Shown one piece after another: positions 22,091 through 32,690 of a DNA stretch of 64,000 bases. The DNA comes from Megalopta genalis (taxonomy: Eukaryota; Arthropoda; Insecta; Hymenoptera; Halictidae): NCBI RefSeq assembly GCF_051020955.1, contig NC_135013.1, positions 3,192,501 through 3,256,500 of the forward strand. The letters run 5' to 3'. The notes beneath the pieces were generated by a model. That model searched no databases, had not been told where the DNA came from, and saw nothing but the letters and a program-made list of their open reading frames with translations. Position 1 is the first letter of the stretch. Each line of letters opens with the position of its first letter. The position numbers and the translations under genes are program-made.

Positions 22091-22588
22091 AAGGGTAGTT
22101 GCAGGGTAAATTATAAAATAAATATTTTAGACCGCGCGTTTTTCCGCCCCAATTTTCTTTCTTCGGTGGCTTTTTAAAATTTGAAAAAATAATGTGACCT
22201 ATTTTGGGCATCAAGTCGCATGTTATAGAATTTTTTCAGACTACGTAGTTTCAATGTAACAAAATTACTTAAAAATTACTTAATCTACGCTTGCGGTAAG
22301 CCCGACGACTTTCTTCCTCACAGTAAAAACGTCGACGAATTCGGTTTACATTTTTTTTTTACGATGACGCAGTTCTATGAAAAATCTGAGAAAAATTGAG
22401 CGCACTGCTTGTGATAACACCTTTCCAATTTCTTTTTGGTGTTCTATTTTTCATAATCACAGCTTGCGACCGAAAAATCTGAAAAAATTCTACAATATGC
22501 GGCTTAATGTCCAAAAGAAGTCACATTTTTTTCAAAATTTTAAAAAGCCGCTGAAGGATGCAATCTAATCTACCCTGTAACTACCCCC
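22091..22588. mobile_element. Foldback element of a second family, ~500 bp
   Basis: The left end AGGGTAGTTGCAGGGTAAAT is mirrored by the right end TCTACCCTGTAACTACCCCC. Further in, GGCTTTTTAAAATTTG and GTCGCATGTTATAGAATTTT recur on the right in reverse complement (CAAAATTTTAAAAAGCC, AAATTCTACAATATGCGGC). The arms are roughly 160 bp around a centre of about 180 bp. No open frame of interest. I found no second copy in the window. Confidence 0.8.
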
Positions 22589-22665
22589 ACGAACAAGTTA
22601 CAAGAAATTGAAATTTTGCACAGATTTGTTTTTCTTGGTCAGCTAGACATTAAAAAACTTAGTCA

Positions 22666-22803
22666 TTAACCCTTTCGCTACGGGCGGATTTTCCGCCGCG
22701 GTACTTCTGCTGGACGGCGCGCTGCGACATCGCTGCACGCTACAAGACGCCGATCGTTGCGGGGGTACCGCAGCGGAGAACCCGCCCGTAGCAAAAGGGT
22801 TAA
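22666..22803. repeat. 138 bp TTAA-ended hairpin inside the larger element
   Basis: The ends TTAACCCTTTCGCTACGGGC and GCCCGTAGCAAAAGGGTTAA form an inverted repeat that continues through the CCGC(C/T)GCGGTAC block. It can be read as an independent MITE or as the left subterminal region of the 393 bp element. Its conservation in both copies favours the latter or an old insertion. Confidence 0.8.
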
Positions 22804-22929
22804 TCCAAATAAAGTTGAACAAAATTGAAAAAATAAGGCATATCTATTTATCCGTTGTTGAGAGAAAAATAAGGTGAATTAGCTTTCTGCAGTAAGCACT
22901 GACTTTATTCGCTACAAACGATCGAACTT

Positions 22930-23050
22930 ATGGAGGGCCACTATAGTGGCCCTTAGTACCTCGATGGCATCTTATGGAAAGCCACTATAGTGGCTCGTAG
23001 TACCTCGATGGCATCTTATGGAGGGCCACTATAGTGGCTCGTAGTATCGA
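22930..23050. repeat. 44 bp tandem repeat with palindromic core
   Basis: Three units of about 44 bp, each with GCCACTATAGTGGC and the linker TCGATGGCATCTTATGGA. In the first unit the palindrome is a perfect 18 bp GGGCCACTATAGTGGCCC at 22935-22952. Confidence 0.9.
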
Positions 23051-23058
23051 AAGGGTTA

Positions 23059-24114
23059 AAGAACCTCTAAGGGCAATTTTGACCATGTCGTTGTTATTTT
23101 TAAACGAACAATTATTTATATATTATATATTATTTATATATTATTATTATTATTATTTTTATATTATACATCATTTTTAATCAGGAAGAAGATATCGACT
23201 CGCAGTCCGTACCGAAATGTCATTAAAATATCAAGCGATATGCGCATAATCCCCTAAGCCCCGTTCAAAGGGAGAAAAGAAAAATAACCCTTTTGCTCGT
23301 CGCAACGAGGAAAACGCGACCGCGATTCGAGCCGCGCGATATGGAAGTTCCGTCGATATTATTGGAAAATTCGTCTCGACGGACGAAACGGAGCCGGCGG
23401 ATGGCCGGTCCCCGCGGGATCCCCGAGAGTCCGTGTCCGTACACGTGTAAGCCCCGGGAAATATCACGCGTGGGAATTCGCGCGTTCCTCCAACGGTGTC
23501 CGGCGTGCGTCGACGGTGTTCCGTAAAGAAGCTTTCACGGCTAAGATCCCGTGGGGTCGCCGCGGCGGGCATTCCTCCGCACCTGGACCAGGAAACTATA
23601 ACTCAGCCGTTGGGGGTCCGAGCCGCTCCCGTCTCCTCTTGTCTCCGCTGCTCCGTTGTCCCCCCGCCGCCCCGCCCTCTTCCACTTTCTCTCGGCGCTG
23701 CCCGACGCGCCGCGCCGCCGAGAAGAACGGAGAAAAACGGGCGCGGACGTCGCGCTTGATAAATCGAGGCGAGCGAAAATTTCGAGTCGCAGCCGCGAAC
23801 GGTGTGCCGGGCGGGCACGCCAGCCGCGCGGCCCGCTTGATAAATAGGCCGCTCTTCACTTAAGCGAAATTAACAGTTACACGCCGGAACGAGCCGTGCC
23901 GGTGATTAATAAAAAATGTGCGCTTCCAGGGCCGAAGACCGGCCGGCCATGCTCGAGGAAGTTGTCTCGTCCCCGGGATTAAGCCCGGCACCCGTGAACG
24001 ATACACTAGAACGATGAATTACGAGGCTTCGGGCTGTTTTCGCGTGCCTACGACCCTCCGAAAGCGATCGCGAGAACGTTTCCTCTCGTATTACGTTTGG
24101 TCCCGTTTCAGCGT
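23059..24114. other. AT tract then CpG-rich low-copy block
   Basis: An AT-rich run (23103-23170) is followed by a CpG-rich block (23180-24100). Six overlapping frames of 60-115 residues on both strands show the scarcity of stop codons rather than a gene. No domain recognised. Confidence 0.5.
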
Positions 24115-24199
24115 CTCCTTCTTTATTATTTATTTATTTTATCTTTTTATTCTTATTTTTATTTTATTTTTATTTTATTTTTATTTTATTTTTATTTTA

Positions 24200-24230
<31 letters not shown>

Positions 24231-24324
24231 TTTATTTTATTTTTATTTTATTTTTGTTCTATTTCTATTTTTATTTTATTTGTATTCTATTTCTATTTTT
24301 ATTTTTATTTTATTTTTATTTATA
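24115..24324. repeat. (TTTTAT)n low-complexity tract
   Basis: Pyrimidine-strand repeats of TTTTTATTTTA. The FIFYFYF translations across it are not proteins. Confidence 0.95.
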
Positions 24325-24825
24325 TTCTATTTATCTTTATCTTTATTATCTTATTGTCTACCTTAATTTTGAGAAAGTAAACAAATTTTTCTGTGTAATT
24401 TGAATGGGATGTCACGTGGTCTGCATCCCGCAGGAGTTGTTCTTTTTAAAACGTTATTTTCTATTTTTTATTTCCTCTTTATTCATATTCTATTTATCTT
24501 TATCTTTATTATCATATTGTCTGCCTTAATCTTGAGAAAACAAACAAATTTTTGTGCGCAATTTGAATGGGGTATCACGTGATCAGCATCTCACAGGAGT
24601 TGTTCTTTTCAAAATGCTGTCTTTTTTAAAGTGTTGTATTTTAAAAATGTTATTTTCTATTTTTATTTTATTTCCATTTCTATTCTATTTACCTTTATCT
24701 TTATTATCCTATTGTCTGCCTTAATTTTCACAAAGCAAACAATTTTTTGTGTGTAATTTGAATGGGACCCACAGGAGTCGTTCTTTTTAAAATGCTGTCT
24801 TTTTTAAAGTGTTATATTCTTTTTT
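24325..24825. repeat. Three tandem copies of a ~140-195 bp unit
   Basis: Units start near 24325, 24488 and 24682. Each contains ATTCTATTTATCTTTATCTT (or a close variant), TATTGTCTGCCTTAAT, AATTTGAATGGG and CAGGAGTTGTTCTTTTTAAA. They differ by indels, unit 2 being longest. Confidence 0.85.
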
Positions 24826-25544
24826 CGTGCTTTTCGAAGTAATCGATGTATCTAGTTATGATTCTGCACATTTGCTTTTTCCCTCCGTTGAAAGTCGCGG
24901 GAATATAGGACCGCGATTGCATGCATAGCTCATAATTTCCAGCACGTTAGTGCGCCGCGGCTCCATACGGCGGATCTGTCGTGCCGACGCCACTGGACTT
25001 TGACTGACTTGCCCCAGCGCGCACCGACGCGCGACGGTTGGCAGATTGCCGGCCGTCAAGCGCATCTGACCCGGATTTTTAATTGTTTTTAACTTCGAAA
25101 CGAAGCCACCCCCGCTGTTCCGTCACTCTTGATTTTTCTCCTATTTTTTCTTTTTTTTTTTTTACATACACGATCACCCGAAAATGACACCCACCTGTAG
25201 TCAACCGCCCCGCATATACCGGGTGGGACGAGCGAATGTGCCAGGGGAAAAGTAGTTCAATAGAACGCTGTGTGCAGGCGATTGGGGTGAGCGAAGACAG
25301 TTTAAAGTCTTCGAACAATCTGTTGAACATTGTTCAGTGAAAAATAAATGTTGAGTAGAACGAAGTATATTCGTTTATTTTAAACAAATTTGTTTCACTT
25401 TTTCTGTCGCGTATTTTATATGTAGGCTGTACAGTTTGTGTATTTATGATAAAAATGGACAGGTGAAATTTAGATTGAAAGAGTCTAAGAAATTTTGTTT
25501 ATTTATGAATTAGAATTACGTGCCATTTTTCTCATCATTTTATA
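24826..25544. other. Low-copy DNA
   Basis: CpG-rich patch at 24960-25070, T-run at 25145-25164, otherwise AT-rich. Short frames only; nothing recognisable. Confidence 0.45.
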
Positions 25545-25835
25545 AAATGATACTTTATAGAATAATACTTTATAAAATAATATATTATAGAGTAATAGTG
25601 TGTAAAAAGATACTTTGTAAAATAATATTTTACATAATAATACTGTATAAAATAATATATTATGGAATAATAGTTTGTAAAAGAATACTTTGTAAAATAA
25701 TATTTTATAGAATAATGCTTCATAAAATAAGACTTTATAAAATAATATACTATAGAATAATAGTTTGTAAAAAGATACTTTGTAAAATAATATTTTATAT
25801 AATAATACTTCATAAAATAAGACTTTATAAAAAAT
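25545..25835. repeat. 15 bp-based AT-rich tandem array with higher-order pattern
   Basis: Subunits resembling AATAATACTTTATAA with a larger order in which TAATAGTTTGTAAAA(A/G) ATACTTTG recurs about every 90 bp. The 15 bp step keeps frames open on both strands, giving LFYKI-type repeats. Confidence 0.85.
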
Positions 25836-26727
25836 TGTCGTCTTCAAAGGATCAACTTCTGAATTTGCAATAAGTGCACTGCATAAACTTGCATACATAT
25901 TTATATGCTTATATATCTGCAAACGCATAATTCCGCATGCTAACAAAAATTAACAAATACGACAATTTTATTTATAAATTTCATATCACTTGCGTTTCAT
26001 TTCACAGAATTTTTTAAAATAAGCAGAAGCAGCATTGTCGATTCCCCATGGAAATTACCGTTCCAAATATGCATATATATACATATATGTATATATATAT
26101 ATAGATATATACCCTATTACATATTTCCCATGCTGGTCGCAATGTCCCCGCGATCGCTAAAGAAATTTCGATACGCTGGCCACGTTTGCAACAGAACAGC
26201 CATCGGGAACGTATCGGAAATGAAGTTGTTGGCCGAACGAGTAAATATGAAATTGGCATGAAGCTCGGATTTGCCGTTGGTCCCGGCACGGTTATGCTCG
26301 GTGCTCGAGCACCGCGGAAGCATCGAGGCGATCGGGGCTCGATGACTCGCATGATGAAACTATCGGTAATTCCGAGCTCGGCGTAGCAATCGGGCTGGTG
26401 TAAGATTCGAGCGTCGACGACCCGCGCCCATCGTCCCCGGGAACGTTCGAACGGTTTTCTCTTTCGCGGCGAACCCGAGAATGGACCGTAAACGTAAAGG
26501 AAACGCGATTCCATCTTAAGGAACGCTCTCCTTGCGATGGCCAAGGATTTGCTGCTCGTTCAGACCGGCCATTTTCCTTCGTTTGATGGCATCGTTAGGC
26601 CATAGATATATATCCAGTGAATTTTCTATCCAGCTTTCTTTTTTTTTCCGCCCGTGGCCTCGCTCCCATTGATAGCACGTTTTATGAAATCGGTTGCATT
26701 AACTCGCTAGATCGCGCCAGTCGAACG
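25836..26727. other. Low-copy DNA
   Basis: It has a TATATA run at 26075-26111 and a CpG-rich part at 26120-26560. The 176-residue minus frame at 26014-26544 passes through the TATATA run and shows no domain. No gene supported. Confidence 0.45.
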
Positions 26728-26949
26728 TACAGTAATGTCTCCCTTACTGACGCTCAGATTGCGCACAAAAATGGCCAATTTGGGAAGAGGAAATACGATT
26801 ATTCGAGCCTTGCAACTGGTTTTTATGGTTGTTGACAATCGATAACCATAAAAAGTCAGAGCCACAAGGCACGAACAATCGCATCCCCTTCTCCAAAATT
26901 GTTCATTTTTGTGGACAATCTGAGCGTCAATTAGAGAGACATTACTGTA
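26728..26949. mobile_element. Family 2 MITE, best-preserved copy
   Basis: Ends TACAGTAATGTCTCCCTTAC and AGAGAGACATTACTGTA, both followed inward by TGACGCTCAG in inverted orientation. Inside are GAAGAGGAAATACGATTATT and its complement, plus a central CAACTGGTTTTTATGGTTGT hairpin. 222 bp, TA edges, no open frame of note. Confidence 0.9.
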
Positions 26950-27143
26950 CCTCGAAGCATCGAGATTGGGGGCCCCTCATTCCGTCGGAAGTCCATTGTT
27001 CTCACTCGCCTTCATCTTCCTTTACGAGCCTTATCGTGTATGTTTTATCGATCTCCTTTCATTTTCACGATATCGCCGGATTATTTATAATAATATCGTT
27101 ATCGTCGATTATTTACGCTATGCATTTTCGAATTAGATCACTG
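26950..27143. other. Low-copy DNA
   Basis: Short unique interval between two elements, no gene. Confidence 0.4.
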
Positions 27144-27357
27144 TATACAGGGTGTCCCAAAAATGTCTCGCAATTCGGAAATGGCGGGTTCCTCAGGTCA
27201 TTCGAAGCAACTTTTTCCTTTACAAAAATATTCTCCGAGGCACCGTTAACGAGTTATTAACGAAAAATAGTAACCAATAAGAATCGAGTACGGCTGACGC
27301 GAGGCGGCCCAGCCAGCCAGCGCGCGAAGCCCAGTTCCGCTCGTTGGCTCGGTCGCC
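27144..27357. mobile_element. Truncated family 1 MITE (left half)
   Basis: It begins TATACAGGGTGTCCCAAAAA and runs through the left arm and GC-rich centre. It then breaks at GGCTCGGTCGCC, where segment C starts. The right arm is missing. Confidence 0.9.
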
Positions 27358-27655
27358 AGCGGCTGATGTTCACAGAGATGCCGCCTCCCTCGGCCCCTTA
27401 AATTCCAGCATACGCTTTCACATTTTTTCGCGTATCGTGAGAAACGCAGTGAATGGTGCACAAATTGGCCGGGCGAAAATTTAATCGACTGTTTTATATA
27501 GAAAGAATTGGTGAAAAATGCTTCGCTCCCGCCAGAAACCTCCCTTAAAAAGCTGTTTCCGCCTCGAAATGAAACCGAAGTAATGAATGATCTGGTAGAA
27601 ATCAAATCAAGTCTCTTGTGGAATAAAATCATAATGTTCTTCGTATTTTTCCATA
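27358..27655. repeat. Segment C (inverted partner of 29565-29862)
   Basis: About 300 bp, from AGCGGCTGATGTTCAC to the ATTTTTCCATATATAG boundary, found almost unchanged in reverse complement at 29565-29862. Long open frames (minus strand here, plus strand there) encode near-identical peptides, but they run straight into MITE sequence, so they are not counted as genes. Confidence 0.9.
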
Positions 27656-28044
27656 TATAGAGGGTGTCCCAAAAATGTCTCGCAATCCGGAAATGGCGCG
27701 TTCGGCGCGTACCTCGGATCATTTGAAGCAGCTTCTTCCTTTACAAAAATTTTCCCCGAGGCACCGTTAACGAGTTATTAACGAAAAATAGTAACCAATA
27801 AGAATCGAGTACGGCTGACGCGAGGCGGCCCAGCCAACCAGCGCAAGAAGCCCAGTTCCGCTCATTGGCTCGGTCGCCTCGCGCCAGCCGAACCCGCCTC
27901 TCATTGATCACTGTTTCTCGTTAATAACTCGGTGACGGTGCCTCGGAGAAAATTTTTGTAAAGGAAAAAGTTGCTTCAAATGACCTAAGGAACTTAGGAT
28001 TCGCCATTTTCGGATTGCGAGACATTTTTGGGACACCCTGTATA
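27656..28044. mobile_element. Family 1 MITE, complete copy
   Basis: TATAGAGGGTGTCCCAAAAA at the left and TTTTTGGGACACCCTGTATA at the right, self-complementary throughout. Its left arm contains the duplicated phrase GGCGCGTTCGGCGCGT, shared only with the copy at 29183-29564. Confidence 0.9.
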
Positions 28045-29182
28045 TTACGTTGCTCGTTTAATCCTTTTATATTTTTGATAAATAACAGTATAGTTTCTTG
28101 CATCTTCTTGCTTTTTCAATCGTTCAATTATCAGGTTTTTCAACATTTTTCTGATTTATTACTGTAATTTTATTATTATTTTGGTCGGCGCCAAGAGGGT
28201 TAATTGATAAATGACAATTATTATCTATTATTATTTATTTCCGTCGGTTGGAAATGTTATTCTCTATCGGTGAAACAGTAGCAGCTTTGTTTTAACCTTT
28301 TTTTTCTCATTTATCCCTTTCGGGTCATACGGCAGGGCGACGACTGTTTATGCTATTTTTGAGATAACCGTAACATCATTTCCGAGATCAATTTTAATCC
28401 ATAATTATTACCGCATAATAAACAGCCTTCCGTATTACATATTTGTAATGCATCTCCGAACGAATTCGCAGAGAACGATATTCGGAGAAATTGTAAATTC
28501 TAAAGCACACCGCCATTGAAACGTTTGCGTCTAGCCTAGAGCTGGAGCATCATGTTACAAAACATTCGCCGCGGTCGTTTCGCTTGCGTCTAGCTGGGTA
28601 GAGTATCATCTTACAAAACACTCGTCGCGGTCGCTTCGCCGCGTCCGTGTTACACACATCGCTTCGGAAGAGCTGCGCTGTTACCAGAATACATTTCGGC
28701 TGTGTCCAGGTGCGTTGTTTCAGAACGAGTTTTAGTTCGTTAGTTCGAAATTAGTTGGGAGCCCGTGATCGCAAGGAAAAACAGCGTGGAAATGGAAAAA
28801 AAATACGAACTGTGCCGCCATCGCTCGACGAAATGTTTTCGAAAATTGTTTTCAAACAAATATATGTCAAATTGCAAAACTATTCATTATTTTCTCCATC
28901 CTTAATTTTTCACGAGAAAGAACGTACAACATATTTCACCGTATTCGAATAAATTTAAATAAATTCATTATTATAGTAAATTCAATTTCCTACAGTGGAA
29001 TTCGACTAATTTATTTATTGTTTCGCGGACGGAATTTTAAAGGAAATTCGGCCAGCTGCGTGGCCAACGCAATTGCGCAAAATGTAGGTTAAAGCGAAGA
29101 GGTTAAAGAAGCAGTTATGCGCTATTTATTGCGAGCGTTCATTGTCACGTGGATACGGCAAATTTCTCTGTTACGTAAATAT
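28045..29182. other. Low-copy DNA with a ~60 bp duplication
   Basis: TTGCGTCTAGC, ATCATGTTACAAAACA and CGCGGTCG recur twice at about 28523-28642, forming a short tandem duplication. TTTTGGTCGGCGCCAAGAGGGTTAA (28180-28204, with its TTAA edge) hints at a TTAA-element terminus without a partner. The rest is unique. Confidence 0.45.
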
Positions 29183-29564
29183 GTACAGGGTGTTCCAAAA
29201 ATATCTCGCAATCCGAAAGTGGCGGGTTCCTCAGGTTATTCGAAGCAACTTTTTCCTTTACAAAAATTTTCTCCGCGGCTTCGTTTACGAGTTATTAACG
29301 AAAAACTGTGACCAATGAGAGGCGAGCTTAGCTGGCGCGAGGCGAACGAGCCAATGAGCGGAACTGGGCTTCGCGCGCTGGTTGGCTGGGCCGCCTCGCG
29401 TCAGCAGTATTTGATTTTTATTGGTCACTGTTTTTTGTTAATAACTCGTTAACGGTGCCTCGGAGAAAATTTTTGTAAAGGAAGAAGCTGCTTCAAATGA
29501 TCCGAGGAACGCGCCGAACGCGCCATTTCCGAATTGCGAGATATTTTTGGGACACCCTCTATAT
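29183..29564. mobile_element. Family 1 MITE, complete copy
   Basis: It begins GTACAGGGTGTTCCAAAAAT and ends TTTTTGGGACACCCTCTATA. The right arm carries ACGCGCCGAACGCGCC, the complement of the marker in the 27656 copy, showing these arms are paralogous. Confidence 0.9.
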
Positions 29565-29862
29565 ATGGAAAATTACGAAGAACAGTATGATTTTATTCCA
29601 CAAGAGACTTGATTTGATTTCTACCAGATCATTCATTACTTCGGTTTCATTTCGAGGCGGAAACAGCTTTTTAAGGGAGGTTTCTGGCGGGAGCGAAGCA
29701 TTTTTCACCAATTCTTTCTATATAAAACAGTCGATTAAATTTTCGCCCGGCCAATTTGTGCACCATTCACTGCGTTTCCCACGATACGCGAAAAAATGTG
29801 AAAGCGTATGCTGGAATTTAAGGGGCCGAGGGAGGCGGCATCCCTGTGAACATCAGCCGCTG
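29565..29862. repeat. Segment C'
   Basis: Reverse-complement copy of segment C, ending CATCAGCCGCTGG. The 147-residue plus frame at 29497-29940 spans the MITE arm, segment C' and the flank, and has no recognisable domain. Confidence 0.9.
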
Positions 29863-30918
29863 GTAATTTTTAAACTAAAATTTGGGAAATATATGTTCGT
29901 ACAGCATTTTTTACGGCAAATTCGAATAAGTAGAAATTAAATTCAAAAATATATTTGTCTGCTAAGGAAACGATATTCTTTTCTCGAAGATCATCGGAGC
30001 GTGAAATCCATACGCATATTTTTTTATGTATTGAAAATCTCAGCTCAGAAATATTGGTTTCGTGTAAGTAATATTTATCAGTATTATTTATTTTAACGAA
30101 GCATTGTAATACAATTTCTCTTACGTAAAATGTATAATATTTACAAGATCAATTTCCGCGCATTTGAGTTCGTCGTATAAAAAATACCATAGAAGCACAC
30201 ATTTTCGGAATTTTATGTTAAAAATTATCGGTACAGTGTTGCCGCCCCTTAAGGAAGATTTCCACCCCGGCGAACCGAAGAGCGGAAAAGTAGCCCGGTT
30301 TCGTTTAACGATAAGTACAACAACTTTATGCGCTCGCCCAGATTAATACTGTGCCGCGTGTAAATCACCGTGCCGCGGTTACAGAATTACAGAATTCATG
30401 ATGGAACCGGGGGCCGTGTTACGCTCCGATGTTCACCGTTACGATCGCGCCAGTAGACGCAATAACATTTACTCTGTCCGCGCTGTGTACTCGACGGCTT
30501 AATTGGAATCAAATGGCTTTCGAACGAGCTCCATGAAAATCATACGAAGTTCGAACCGCTTCATAACACGCGAAACTTTTCTGGTATGTATACGTACAGT
30601 CGGTCGATCGCTCTGTGTGGCGTGCTCCGCACTCGCCAAAGGTGGTCTCTCTTCAGTGCGACAGTTCAAAAGTTAGCTTGAATTTAACTACATCGATTGG
30701 AAAAATTGAGAATCTATATCACTCGCATTTTTACTGCGAGAATGTACAAAAAGGAAAGTTCTAGTTCTATCACCGATTTCTCTATATACAGAAATTATAA
30801 ATAAATATAGTATATATGTTTTCGTATAGTATTTTATTTATATATTAAAATAAAATATTATATATATCTTGTATATATTACTGTATATATTACTGTATAT
30901 ATTATTATATTATATCTT
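29863..30918. other. Low-copy DNA, TA-rich at the right
   Basis: Unique sequence, becoming TATATA-rich from 30790. No gene or RNA recognised. Confidence 0.45.
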
Positions 30919-31292
30919 ATATACAGGGTGTCCAAAAAATGTCTCGCAATCTGAAAGTAGGGGATTTCCGAGGTCATTTGAAGCAACATTTTCCTTAGCG
31001 AAAATGCGATCCGCGGCTTCGTTTACGAGTTATTAACGAAAAACAGTGACCAATCAGAGGCGAGATCATTTGGCGCGAGACGGCCGAGCCAATGAGCGGA
31101 ACTGGGCTCCGCGCACTCGTTGGCTAAGCCGCCGCGCGCCAGCCGAGCTCGCCTCTTATTGGTCAGTGTTTTTCGTTGATAACTCGTAAACGAAGCCTCG
31201 GAGAAAATTTTCGCAAAGGAAAAAGTTGCTTCAAATGACCTCAAGAACCTCCTATTTTCGGATTGCGAGACATTTTCGGGACACCCTGTATA
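30919..31292. mobile_element. Family 1 MITE, complete copy
   Basis: TATACAGGGTGTCCAAAAAA to TTTTCGGGACACCCTGTATA with a self-complementary body. The flanking AT-rich sequence is repeated in direct orientation on both sides (about 30882-30918 and 31289-31327). Confidence 0.9.
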
Positions 31293-31331
31293 TTGCTGTA
31301 TATATTATTGTATTATATCCTGTATATATAC

Positions 31332-31393
31332 AAAATGAAATACTATAAATATATTGTATATATATACACAATATATTTATAGTATTTCATTTT
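31332..31393. repeat. Perfect 26 bp inverted repeat (hairpin)
   Basis: The arm starting AAAATGAAATACTATAAATA (31332-31357) has an exact complement at 31368-31393, with a 10-base AT loop. It could be a transcriptional hairpin or a decayed MITE. It lacks the T-run context of a terminator, and terminators of that type are not expected here. Confidence 0.9.
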
Positions 31394-32228
31394 ATAATTT
31401 CTCTATAAACAGAAATTGGAAAAAAAACTAGAACTAGAACAATATATACTATAAAATAACTTTCAAAACATTTCTCTCCGTTTCGAATGATTTTCCCTGT
31501 CGAACAATTTACAACAATTTTATTAACCTTATTTGTTAATGCTGTTGTTCCCACTCTTTGTGAATAATCGATTAAAGTAGACAAAAACTGACGAGTGAAA
31601 GAAAGCCGTAACATCGTTTTCGAAGCATCTGAAAACATTGACAAATACGAATTGTTTAAAACTAAAAGATTACAACGAACGAATATTGTCGGTCTACCGC
31701 CCACAATAAGTGGGTTAATTAATCGTGGTAACAACTTGAACTTTTGCCGAAGGATATTGATTGAAACGCCCCTAAATAATCCGGGTTAACCGAAGCGATA
31801 GATCCACGCCATTGGGTTTGCGCATCCGCCGTGCCTCTGAATGCAGGTTTTCGCGGGCACCTTGTTACGGAACAAATTAATGACCATCGAATTTGCAGCG
31901 TGCCGGCAGTGTGGGTGCGAATTTACACACGCGTGCAACGCAGCGCTCGCGGGCGTACAACCGATCCACGTTTACGCCGCCTCCATATCGACTCGACGGT
32001 TTAACTCTTTGTCGATAGCTTATGCCTGGCTAAACTGGTTAAATCGCGTGCTTTCTGGTTCTGTCGCATCTCTCGGCCCGCGCCGCGCGAATTCGAAATT
32101 AAAAGATATCGTGTTTCTCCGTATTCGCTCGTATTTCGGCATTGTTCGAAACCGGATAAATGTTTGTCCAAGGTGATTATCCGAACAAATTCTGTTTATT
32201 CGAACGATTCTTTAATCGAATTCTGATT
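31394..32228. other. Low-copy DNA
   Basis: AT-rich at the left, CpG-rich at 31800-32120. Frames at 31387-31734 (minus) and 31841-32176 (plus) have no recognisable domain. Confidence 0.45.
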
Positions 32229-32690
32229 CGTCTAAGGCCAAGAGACGTGGTAAAAATTGGAGCCAGGAATGATTATCACGTCTGAGAGACGTGGTCAAAA
32301 AATTGGGCCAGAAATGACTATCACGTCTGAGAGACGTGGTCATAAAATCAGGCCAAAATTGATTATCACGTCTGGGAGACGTGGTCATAAAATCGGGCCA
32401 AAATTGAATTATCACGTCTGAGAGACGTGGTCAAAAAATCGGGCCAGAAATGACTATCACGTCTGAGAGACGTGGTAAAAAAATCGGGCCAGAAATGACT
32501 ATCACGTCTGAGAGACGTGGTCAAAAAATCGGACCAGAAATGATAATCACGTGTGAGAGACGTAGTTAAAACATCGGGCCAGAAATGATAATCACGTGTA
32601 AGAGACGTGGTCATCAAATCAGGCCAGAAATGATTATCACGTCTGAGTGACGTGGTCAAAAAAATCGGGCCAGAAACGATTGTCATCGGA
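32229..32690 (+). repeat. 45 bp satellite with palindromic core, array 1
   Basis: Nine clear units with cores at 32277, 32322, 32367, 32413, 32458, 32503, 32548, 32593 and 32638, plus a degenerate one at about 32229. The core is CACGTCTGAGAGACGTGG (7 bp arms around GAG) and the linker is TCAAAAAATCGGGCCAGAAA followed by TGATTAT. Seven of eight spacings are exactly 45 bp. Period 45 keeps the minus strand open as a repeated FWPDFLTTSLRRD peptide, which I regard as incidental. Confidence 0.95.

Larger units (their letters stand above)
22666..23058. mobile_element. TTAA-ended element with palindromic 44 bp repeats, copy 1
   Basis: It starts TTAACCCTTTCGCTACGGGC and ends ATCGAAAGGGTTAA. A second copy at 44491-45253 has unrelated flanks outside TTAA, which marks mobility and TTAA target preference, as in piggyBac-like elements (inference). 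The left 138 bp (22666-22803) is itself a TTAA-ended hairpin. The right part carries three repeats of about 44 bp, each with the palindrome GCCACTATAGTGGC. No transposase. Confidence 0.85.

Noticed and set aside
25503..25946. Protein with LFYKI repeats
   Set aside because: Both strands are open because of a 15 bp repeat step; low-complexity translation.
27246..29940. Conserved ~147-158 residue frames at 27246-27722 and 29497-29940 as a duplicated gene
   Set aside because: They are products of an inverted segmental duplication that includes MITE arms. Peptides extend into MITE sequence and have no recognisable domain.
32229..32690. CRISPR array
   Set aside because: Unit-to-unit 'spacers' are the same sequence, not unique, there are no cas genes and the DNA is eukaryotic. 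It is a tandem satellite.
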